A model generated the notes under the pieces. It did not search any database and was not told the origin of the DNA. It saw only the letters and a list, made by a program, of their open reading frames with translations. Of a stretch of 64,000 nucleotides of DNA, positions 48,101 through 60,100 are shown in pieces. The stretch comes from Nectonema munidae. Lineage: Eukaryota > Nematomorpha > Nectonematoida > Nectonematidae. How positions within the stretch are numbered: position 1 is the stretch's first letter; every line of letters starts with the position of its first letter. Position numbers and translations under genes: made by a program. Location: the NCBI GenBank assembly GCA_030549495.1, contig JAUIRK010000090.1:1-64000 (forward strand), read 5' to 3'.

Positions 48101-51100
48101 AGATCATCTGTATCTTTCAATGCTTTTTGCTTATCAAGAATCCAAGAAGTGGTTTCTTGACAATCAAGATAGAACGTTTGTAGGCCGTGGGATTGATCTA
48201 ATTCTTTTTTCTTGTCCACCATCGCCTGCTTTAAGTCATCCCAAATGGTATTAAGGTTATTTTGTTTAACAGAAATTTCAGTTGAGGAAGGATGTTGAAC
48301 TTGGACGAGTTGATCTGCCAACTGATTTACAACGTCAACACGCGATGAACAATTGTCGACTTCTCCCTCCAGACCTTGAAATGAAGTAAAAATATTAAGA
48401 TTTTCTTATTTCAAATACGACTAATCTAGACTCACCTTCAAATCTGTGTTTCATGACTTCTAAATCTTCGATATCTTGAGTGGGAGTCATACTAACTAAG
48501 GTTTTCTTCTTCTCATCAACCCAACTTTCAACACCTTCCATCTCACCCAACAATTTAAAGAGTGAAAGAGAATCGAGTAAACGTTGTTTTCGAAGCTTTG
48601 AAAGATCAATCAACTCTTGATATCTTCTATTTGTTGCGGCTAGGCGTTCTTGAACTTCTGGAACATCTCTGTCCTAAGAAAGTTAGAATAAAAAGCCATT
48701 AAAAATGCAAAGAAAAAATAATAACTGCCTTGAGATCAAAAGCTGACATCAAATGGAATTTCGATAAAAATCTCAATTAACAATTTCGAAATTAATTAAA
48801 TCCATCTAAAAGAAGTTTGGGAAAAATATTGCAATATCTCATATTAATGCTAAAAAATATGACATATTCATGAGTTGATGAAAAAAGGGAAATTAAATGC
48901 ATTAGTTGACATTTTTTTGATATAAAAAAAAGAAGATGCAATTTACTCATCCTGTTTAAGTTTATAATCAGTTTTGCGGGTAACTTCTTTGCAAGGTAGG
49001 GTCCAGTCCAGCCTGTGATTACAACGATAGGAAAGGTCTAATTTCCCCTATTTTAAATTCCCTTTACGCGTAACATCTCTTTCAACACTTCTTTCCAAGT
49101 TATAATTGGCCTCCCCTTACACATACCCATACTTTGCTCGATACAAACTCCTTTATAAACTCTTCTATTGGTCTCCTAAGCACATGTCCAAAACCATCTT
49201 AACATTTGATTTTCCAGGACTTTATTTATTTCATTTTCTTGACACAGGTTTCATATTTTGTTATTGCTTATCCTAGATTTTAAACTCAACTTTCACATAA
49301 TTCTTAGCATTCTCATTTCTGTTGTATTTAGTCTGTTTCTCTCAGCCTCCTTCAAAGCCCAACTATGACCGTTATAAACTAAACTTGTTCTGATACAACT
49401 TTTATACAAATTTAGGTGCAAAGAAAAAGTGCTATCGCACAAAATACTGTTTAGGGATCTAAATTTCTTCCAAGCTAGCCTTATTCTATGTTCTAATGAA
49501 TTACCTACACTACCCATCTTATCTAAAGCCTCCCCTAATAACAGAATTGATCAACCTCTTCTAACTCTTCTCCCTCTACTACAACATTTGCATTTATCAT
49601 CTCTACAATTTCAGAAGTGAAAGAAGTACGGCACTTGAATTTATTTCCTTTTGATAGCGCCTACCATTAATATTCGAACACCTATTTGTATAAATTGTAA
49701 TAAATGGGTACCGTTCAAATATCAGGGTAGCTTATCAAAGGTAAAAAAATTTTAAGTGTAAAGATTGTATAAAGAACAAATAAATAGGTTGCATTAGAGG
49801 GAGAATTCAGTAGAACAGAGAATAATGCTAGCTTGGAAGAAATTTAAATTAAGTTTGTCAGTACTAAAAGAATGGAGGAATTAAAAGAAGATACTGTTTC
49901 AAAAGGACGAACATGGAAAAACAATAGACTGCATGCGTATATCTTAAAAGGTTTACTTGTTCACCAAGAGCATACGCTTGTTCGTGCAATGCTTGTATCA
50001 CAGATTCATACTTATGCAAGTTATCCGTTATTTCTTTATGCTTTTTGATGAGAGAGTTCACATGGGCCTCATCTTTGCCATTATCATCACTGCAAACAAC
50101 GCGTAAAGTGTCGAGGAGCCATGCATCTAAATTATTTTGGAAATGATGTGGCATTCATTACATAGAATCTAAAAAATGAACCAATGTCATCTGCATCAGA
50201 AAAGAATTGATAGAAATCGACAGCTTCCAAAAGTCTTGCACGCCGATGATCAGCTAGCAAATTCAAGGAATCCCACAAAACCTTAATCTCTCGTATACCA
50301 TTACTAATCGCTTCTGAAACAAAGTGTTCATCTTTTATTAATTCATTTCCCATTTCAGTCACTGCATTCAATTGATTCTGAAACAAAACATATAAATTAA
50401 TCAATAGATCAGTACATTAGGAATGAGATCATGATAACTAAACAAATCACAAGCCTATTTTTATCTTATCTTAAAAATAAACATATTGTTGCTGTTTATG
50501 CAACTCATGACTTTCGTTTTTATCCCAATTTTTGTTCACGAGTATATAAATTGTGTTGTTAGACAGTATATCCTTTGTTTCTTTATTAAAAAATGCTTTT
50601 CATAGTAAACTAATAGATGTTCCTTACCTCATGCGATTCAATATCATTTTCAAGCGATTTGTGTTTATTGAGTAAGAGATTGACAGATATTAAGTCGTGT
50701 CCAATGTCAGGAGAAGACATAATTTGTTCTTTTTCTTTGCACCATGCTTCTTCTTGTGCCAACTCCCAATAAAACTGCCAAAGTTTTTTGCTATCATTTA
50801 GTCGCGATTTACGTTCAGCTGCTAGTGTATTTAAATCATTTAGAGAATCTTCAAGATGCTTTATACGTTCTGAGATAATCTTGGGATGACTAGGACGATA
50901 GCCTATTCAAAAAGATGAACTAATATAATATAAGTTATCAAATTAAATTATAAACATCAAAGAAATTATATGTGGAGATAATTGTATGCAAACTTTTCAA
51001 ATCATTTATTACAATGAAATGATGAAAAATTAGCACAAATTATTATTATTATCAAATTCTTCCTCTTGTTATGATATCCTGCATAATATTTTTCCATTGT

Positions 51101-54100
51101 TGATGGAATAAAATATCATAATTAATTTACCTCCAGTATCAGTTCCATCATCATCGATGTATGTTTGCGCATGTGCGTTTACTTGCTTAACATTTTTGTC
51201 CAAAAATGAAATGTCATTTTCGAGAAGGCAATGTTTCTGAAGCAAATCTTCAACACCCATCAAATGTTTACCATAATCATCAGAGAGTAAACGAGACTGA
51301 AAAACAAAAATCAAGAATTAAATAACAGCTTAATTTGCATAACAGATAATTAAGAGCACATGTGTGTTTTCATATATCGCAACCTTTGAACATAAAAGAA
51401 CTTCAAAATAGAAAACGCGCATAAACATTTCAAAATTTTGGATTTAAAATAAAATTTTATGAAATTAAAAAGTAATGTTAGGATATATTGGTATGTAAAA
51501 TATAATAAAAAATATAAGGACTAATTTCAAACAAAGCCTATTTGAATGCTCTTGTACATAGAAAACAAGTTCCGTTACATTTCTTGAAACTTTTAGCAGT
51601 CCTATACACGAAGTGTGAGCTTGCTCATATGTTCTTTTATGTACTTATTTGGAGTAGAATTACTGCGTGTATTATTTGATTGTCATGAGTTGAGGAGCTT
51701 TTAGGCCAATAACAATAGAGAAGGTAATGTTGCACTATCCGTGCATTGATAAAAAGCAATTTTAATTGGAAAGAAGTTGTTCAATGATATAATGCTTTCA
51801 TATGTCAATCTTTTCTTGAATGCGATTATAGTTTGAGTATGGCACTATACGTGCATTGTAGCAAATACAGTCTATGCCTGCCTCCATTATACGAGTATAT
51901 CTACACATCTTACCAAATAGAGCAACACAGTCTGTGTTTCTCTACTATACACATACAAATTGAAGACCAATACAGGCATAGTGAAACATGGACGAGATAT
52001 TTAAAAAGACGAAGTGATAAGACAATATTAAATTTATGCTGAAATTTTAATCAAGAGTTATTGAATTTTCAAGACGCAATAACAATTGTGAAATACCCTC
52101 TCCTTCACTGTTGTTATAACTCAAGTGTGTATGATGAATCTAAAAAGATTTGTGTTGGTAACCCATTAAAAGAGAGCGACCCTGTCTCATACAGCTCGAA
52201 ATAATCTCTTCATCACAGCATTATGCATAGACACGTTACATCGCACTATATGTGTATCATGTAGATATACTCGTATAATGGAGGCAGGCATAGACTGTAT
52301 TTGCTACAATGCACGTATAGTGCGATACTCAAACTATAATCGCATTCAAGAAAAGATTGACATATGAAAGCATTATATCATTGGACAACTTCTTTCCAAT
52401 TAAAATTGCTTTTCATCAATGCACGGATAGTGCAACATTACCATAGAGAATATTTAATACGCGATATTAAAATTTTAATAGTATTATCTATACGGAATTT
52501 TTCATCTAATAACGATTACTCGAGAAACTATTGACATTATCAACGTTATACTTAAACAAGAAATTTTCAAAATTTCAATTTAAAAATGTAAATATCTTTC
52601 TCGTTGAAAGCTTCTAAATGTCATGTCTTGAATCTAAAAATTAAGTTAAATCAAAAATATATACTTCACTTTAATACAAAACAGTAGATTTAAAAAAAAA
52701 TTATTTATCTGGATACACCTTTCAGTAAGCAATAAGAAACTGACATCTGTTATACTTAAAAGTAGATTTAATGACGATTTTTTTTAGCATGTGTATTTTA
52801 AAAAGCAAAAATTCGAAATATTGCTCTAAAAATATTTTAACAACATAATTTTAATGATTTAAAAAAAAATTTATTACTTTTTTTTTATATAAAAAAAACA
52901 AACCTTTATGATAGTTAGAAGAGAAAAGATAAATATTAGAAATGAAGCATTATTATCTTACTTTATACTCCTCCATGCTATCAAGTAAATGAAGCATTTC
53001 GCGGAAAATTTTTTGAATGCCAATAGACTTTTCCAAGCGTTTACGTCTAGCAGTTAGAAGTTCTAGCAAATATTTCCATAACCTCAAAACTCCATCCTTC
53101 CTAAAAACAAAAACAAAATAATACTCAAAATATTGTAAACTTTTTAAAGAAAAGAATGCTATCGAACAAGTCAGTTAAATGATTTCTCCCTTTAAAAGAC
53201 TATAACATAATAACTCTAAGCACTTTTCAAAACATTTATACTTGGGTAAAATCATTTGCAATCATTCTACATTTATCCGCCGACTTTGGCTTCCAATCCA
53301 TTACTTGCGATTAATGAATGATGTGTTGTTGTTATTAGTATTGGTAAATGAGTGTTATCAGCGTGCATGATGTACACTTACACAAAATAAGTTGCAAAAA
53401 GTTATGGCGTTTTAGATTTAGACAAAAAAGGATTTACGCTTTGTTATGAAAACTAAAGAAGTTTGAAATTTCAGCATCGGCATGGATTCATGTGGTAGCG
53501 CAATTTTTGGAGGCAGTCAAAAATTTTATTTTACACTTTGAGGACGAATGTAGCACTAGTGATTCAAAGAATAAAAATCGTGGGCGAAAAATAAAACACT
53601 AAGCGTCGATACTAGACTAAAGATGTATGGAATATTCGCAAAAATATTTACATCCTCTTACCATCCTCATTTGCGGACGATTTAACTTTCAAGATCTGCA
53701 TACACAAAGTTTTTAGAATTTTTCAATTTTTACTTTATCCAAATTTTATGATAAGTATTTCTTTATGAGATAACACATGTGCATTGACATCTTCTCTCTA
53801 AATTTTTAAGGAGTACGAAAACTTTCGTTTGCTTAGAATAGCAATTTTGATATCTAATTAATTCTCATATCCGCATCCGCTAGTATGTCAAATTTGATAT
53901 CTACATCCGCGTATACAAAAAATTTCACATCCAATACATCTCTAGACTAGGCCTACCTAAGTTAGATTGAAGTGGTTTCAACAAAACATATACGGCATAA
54001 AGGAGTATATACTATACACAGGGGAATTCAAAAGTCGCCATACATACGAAAAATTTAATCTTTTTTTTTTAAGAAATAAGGTATAGGAACAGTGTGTTTA

Positions 54101-57100
54101 TGTAGCAGCCCCTCTATTTCTTTAGCTTTATTTTCAAAAACAAGAAAAACCATTTCGGGCATGTTTCAGTCTTTAATGATAGGGATAATTAGACGCTTTC
54201 ATTTTTTTGTTAATAAATGGCTTTTTCCTATGCATGGCGAATTCGAATCACCCAATAGAAGTCATTCGTACTTTCCTGCCTCAAAATTTTATGCACGAAA
54301 CAATTATTTTAAATCGTGTTATACGTAGTGATGGCCTACGTTACGGTCCGAAAAGAAATTTCGTATATTATTATTATTATATGAAATTTTGAAAAAAAAC
54401 GAAAGTAATAGCATAGTCTTTTATAATAAATTCTTTATATTATAAAGAATTTATTATAATAAATATATAATAAATATATTTATTCTTTTATAATAAATTC
54501 TTTATAATAAATTTTTGAGATTAAAAAAAAAGTTTGCTCCCCCTCCCTCCTCCAATAATTTTAAGGATGTCCGATAAAGTTGAATAAAAAATTGATTGAA
54601 AAGTAGACATATTTATCACTAAAACGTATTCCGGCTGTGAAAAATTGATAATTTCAAAATGGAGAAATGGTTTTAATAATTACCTTTCTCTTGAAATTTA
54701 GTTTACTATTTAATCTTTTGTATAATTATATCATTGATGTATATATAAAACATATGATATTCTTTATGGATTGGGAACAAATAAATCACAAGACCTTATT
54801 GGCTGAAATATGTTATCACATAAAGTAACGAACGGGCTTGAACTTGATACCACTGGCTCGATAAAATAGAGCGTACCAAAGAGCGAAATTGTAATTCCTT
54901 ATCAAATATATTAAATCTACATTCTCGTTACCAAGTTAAGAACTGAAATAACTATTATGAGATATTCTCTATATAACATTAGTCTTTCTTTCCCGAGATG
55001 CCGCCCAATTTTTGATCCCACAAATATATTTACCTCCTCGGATTTATCAATTTTTAATTAAAAAGTAAAAATATTTTTGAATAGATAAAATACATATTTG
55101 TTTTTTATCATTAAAGCTACACTAATTTAAAGAATGTTTTTTTTGCACTTTTTTTAGAACTTCAAATTTTTTTTAGCTTCAATCAAATATAATACTATAC
55201 CTAAAAATTTGCTTTAATTAAAATTAATCTTTTGTCATAATGGAAAATGAGTATTTCTTCACATAAGCTATCAAAATTTCTTTAATAACTTATAAGTTCC
55301 CTTTTAGTCGTAAAATTGAGGAACACTAAATACATGTTTATCTGAGATTTGAAGTCATGGTTTGTCGCAAAATTACAAGAGCACTACAACTTAGACACAA
55401 ACGTAATGCAAGTAAGGATAAATTAGATATATTTCTCTATACTTACCTTTCCCTAATTCTCTGAATATCATTGAAATTTTCTTCTTCTAATTCTGAACAA
55501 GTTTTGACAACTGCATTGACTCTATCTTCATACGCGTTTATATCAGTTTCAATAGCTTCATGTTTTTTCAAAGCTGCTTCTACACCCGCTAAATCACAGC
55601 CGAAGTTATCTTGGGAAACAAGTCTTTGATTTTCATTCAACCATGTTTCACGCATTCCTGCAAAATAAAACAAAGAATCTTTAGAGAAAAATCCAAAACT
55701 TTTTCAATAATAAATTATTGTTCATTGACTTATTTCGCAAAAATAAGACAATTTTTACAGATGTAAAAACAGTCTACAATGAACTTGTTTCACATAAAAT
55801 TAACTAATGGATAAAAAAAATTAGTATCTAAATTCCTATCATGATTCTAACAAATTCTAATTAAGTTAGTCATAATACTATAACGTTTTGATTTCATATA
55901 TAATATTCGATATTCCGCAATTATTAATGTTAAAGGAAATGAAATATTGTGGATGCCATTAGATTCACTCAGTGGTAAACAATATTTAAAGAATTTCATC
56001 CCAGAAATCAATAAATAATAATCTAAGCCAATTAAATCTGGCGAGGGAAAGAAATGAGTGAAAAGTAAAGGTTTGTAGATGCGATCCGGCGCGACATAAA
56101 ACGATTTATTATTAGAGCATCTACTAAGCACAACCTTCCCGAGTGCAACAATACGCTCAGTTAAAAGAATGGAATTTATTCAGCATTTATTTCAAAATAT
56201 AACTGTTTTTTAATGAAAGGTTTAACATTTTAAGCCGAAACTTTTGAAAACTAATAATAATAATCTGCTTACTTTTATATGTAGATTAAATCAGACGGTT
56301 TTCTTTTATGGAAACCGGGGGATCGACTCGGTCTGAAAGTCTTAACTTATTAAAAATTTACAATGCTAATTTGTATTAGTCGTATTTAGAACAATTTTTC
56401 AAGTGCAACAAAAAAGTTAAAAAAAACTTCTTGTCTGCTTATCTTTTTCAACGAGATAACGCAAATAAATAATGTAACATATTAATAAAAAAGTAAGAAT
56501 TTTTGAGCACATGCTCTTCTTCAGCTATTAAAAGCCTTAACTTCGATAACTATCTGAGCTTACTCAAAAAAGAGAATGGATAGAGGTGTTCGGTTATGCC
56601 TTAAAGCAGGAAAACCAATTTACAAATAGAAAACCTAATTAAAGTTCACCTGCTTTACGATCAAAGCGATGAGCTAGTTGCTCCAACTTTTCTTGCCGAA
56701 TAATTTCTTCTCTTAGGGCCAACTCATACTCATGTTCAACTTTTTCGAGTTTAGACCACTTTGAATTTATGTCAAAGAGCATCTTCCCTTCTTTTGGATA
56801 ACTCATTTTGATATTGTTAGCGCGGGCTTTGCTTTGCATTGTAAAAAGAAGGATTTCAAGATTGCCCTTTTCTTTGAATCTGCAATAAGTTTGTCAGCAT
56901 TAGTGGTAGCAAGAAATAAAGTAAGGGTAAGTAATTGAACAAACTTCACAGGTTTTTCATTCGTTCGATACAAATTAAAGGCAGTGAGTTGCTGCTGAAC
57001 ACCGTGTAAAGAATTCGTGAAGTTTCGCTCGGATAAACACTTTATCGTACTTTCAATCCAGTTTAAAATGTCGGAAGACAAACTATCATAGTTTTTAAGC

Positions 57101-60100
57101 ATATTCTCTTGTTCCAAGGCAGAGTCGATTACCTTGGAGAAATATTTAATTGTGAAATATAAATCTAGCCGGTATTGCGTAAAAAACAGACTAACCTTTC
57201 CTATTCTTTTTCCTTGCACAGTTTCAGCTTTCATCTTGGAGAAGTAGTGATAATATGTAACAACGTAAGTAATGATTGATTTTTCATCTGGGCATTCAAC
57301 GAAAATATCTAAATTTTGGAAAAGAAAGATGTAAATATTGAATATTTGAGAGGAGAAAAATGAAAAAATGAACCTTCAGCATCAAGAAGTCGTGTCAAGC
57401 CTAACTTATTTTCCGCCACATTGAATGCATTTTTGAGATTGACTATAGGATTAAATTTGCTTAAACCTTCATACTTGATAAGATCTGGCCTGTGGAAAAG
57501 AAATATATCAAAAAATGAACATTGACAATTTGACATAGCTGAGTAAAAAAATATAATTAATACCCATCCTTTCGGATATCGTGGCCCGCCCGTAATGCTG
57601 AGTCCAAGTCTAACTGGACTTTCCATCCCACTAAACACCTACCGGCCCTTGTTACAAAAGAATAGCTATACCTTGTTATATATATTATTTTACGAGAATT
57701 TATGATACAATATATAAATACATCTGAGTGAACGATACAATCCTAACGCGAACGCTCCCAATTTGGGAAACAAGCTTATTGTCTAGTGATAGCTTGATTA
57801 CTAACCACGTAGAATCGAACCTTTGAATTCTTCAGAGGAAGAAAACCAGGGTAAAAAACCGGCAACAATATCACCCACCAACAACCTTCTTTCCCACTGC
57901 TTTATCTACACCCCATACACACATAACTGACACTCTCTTTTTCAGCTTTTTCTCTATCCTTTCATATACTTATACACTCAACATAGCGTCATTTACTTGG
58001 TCGTGACGAAGAACGTGAGCTCGAAGTATATTTTCTTTTTGTCTAAATAAAATCGAGACTCTTTCGTTCATTCTTATTTTGTTTGATAGTCATTATAGTT
58101 ATACACTTTTTATCATTGTCAATAACATCGAACGTTATTTGTAATAAAGGTAAATTTTTGATACTCATTCAATTCTTGTCTATGAGACACCTTCTAATTG
58201 TGCATTAGTGAGACAAATATCGACGTTTGGGATGCTTTCATCACGGACAAAGGAAAAATATCTTCGTAATCAAACAATACTGCTCAAATAATGGAGAGAT
58301 GTATATGTATTTGCCAAGTGCTGAAAGTAAACTTGTCAAACTGAATCATATAGAAGTGAATCAATAAAAAATGTCGGTTTTTCTTACAAATGGATTCAGA
58401 CTGAATATGAAAAACTGGAAGCAAACCATCGAAAGGAAAGTTTTAAATATCTCCATGAATAAAAGTGGCTGGGAACACGAACCAAAGGAAGAAAAACAAA
58501 CACTGGAGATATTGACAAACATCTTATTGTAAAATAAATTTGATTTATTTTCCAAAAAGTGAAAATGACAGCCTGACTTATCAATTCATTTTTCTATGAT
58601 GAAACTGAAACAATATACGCATATGTGCCCATTGTCCTTATATGGAACAAAAACAATATTAAAAATTAAAATTGTTATAAAAAATTGTTTTTTAAACATA
58701 AAATTTGCTTTATAAACCAAAACCAAATTTTTACACTTGATTAAGTGAAAACCTTTTGGTTATAGGGATAGGATAGTGGTGTCCCATTCAAAATACAATT
58801 TTGTTTTAACAAATTAAAATGCTACACATCGAGTTCAAAATTGTAAGCCATTTTAGACAGACAATTTTATAAGTACATAATTTAATATTTAAATAAACAT
58901 TTGTAGATAAAAAAATGTATAGTACATAGAATACGCCTCAATTGTTACAAATGAGAAAAACTTTCAAAATTTGCTATCAATTTCAATGCAAATGACTTTC
59001 ATGGTGTAATTAATGATTTTTGTGATAGTAAAACACATAAAATGAGATTTAATTGTGTAATCTGAAACCTATCCTTCATTCTGTAAGATTATTCTTTTTA
59101 AAAATTTTAAAATTTTTTTGATTATAAAAAATCAACCACGGTAGGACATCGAACATAGCAGTTACATTATTTAAGAGCAAGGGTTGGGTGTCATTGCAAC
59201 TTTTACACTGAGGCGCCACATAGCTCCCAACAAATTAGTCACAAAAAGAAGTTGAAGACATTTAACTATCACATGGATCTCTGCGTTGTCTTTTTTTTCT
59301 AGATATTCCAGAATACAAAGAGCCAGCAAGGAATGAAGACAAATTTTAACATCAACCAGGCACTCACTCTCATTGCTAATAAAAAAATTTTTTTTTTGGG
59401 ATCACCAAATTTCCCAATATTATATGGAATTTTATTTTTGTTTCCAGCAAAATTTTTTTGTTCGGATGTTTACAATTTTTACAGTTTTTATTTACACGGT
59501 TAAAATCACTAAAATGGCGAGACTTTGATTTTAGACTTATTTATGAAGAGGGAAAAACAAGGCGCCATTTAGGGTGGACAAGATAAAAAAGATTTTTACT
59601 TTACAATACAGAATGCTAAGTTATTTTCGATTTGAAAGTAACTTAATCAATAATAATCGTTCAATAAAAGCAATTTTTTAAATGCATCTAACACATGCTT
59701 AAATGAACGAAAAGTTTTAAAGATCAATATAGTCTTTTTTTTAATAATCCCATAATGTTTCATTATATCAAAGAAGATTCTTTTTGCATGTTAAGACTTT
59801 CTTTTATGAATAAATTTTTGCTTTTATATCATATTTATAGAAATTTTAAAATTTCTAGAAAGACAAATTTCAAGAATGAATATTTTTTATACATGGTTTT
59901 TCCAAATTTATGAATATAAAAGTAGTAAATTAGTTTTTAGTTTTAAAAACAACTCTTTGCAACTTTTAGACTTCAATTTCCCTAATTTTATAACCGTATT
60001 AAAAAATGGAATGAGTGAAAAAAGTTTACCGATGCTTATGAAGTAGGGCATTAAATGCCAAACCATCCTTCCAACTAGTTGTAAAGTTGCGGATATTAAC

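Noticed and set aside
54092-54328. Plus-strand open frame in a spectrin intron
   Set aside because: No motif recognised and composition is like the intron background.
57795-57830. tRNA gene or SINE head (B-box-like GGTTCGATTC, minus strand)
   Set aside because: No A box at suitable spacing and no relation to the other SINE bodies.
57670-58215. Possible solo LTR
   Set aside because: The higher GC content and TG...CA-like boundaries suggested one, but I could not pair ends, find a target duplication or see related internal sequence.
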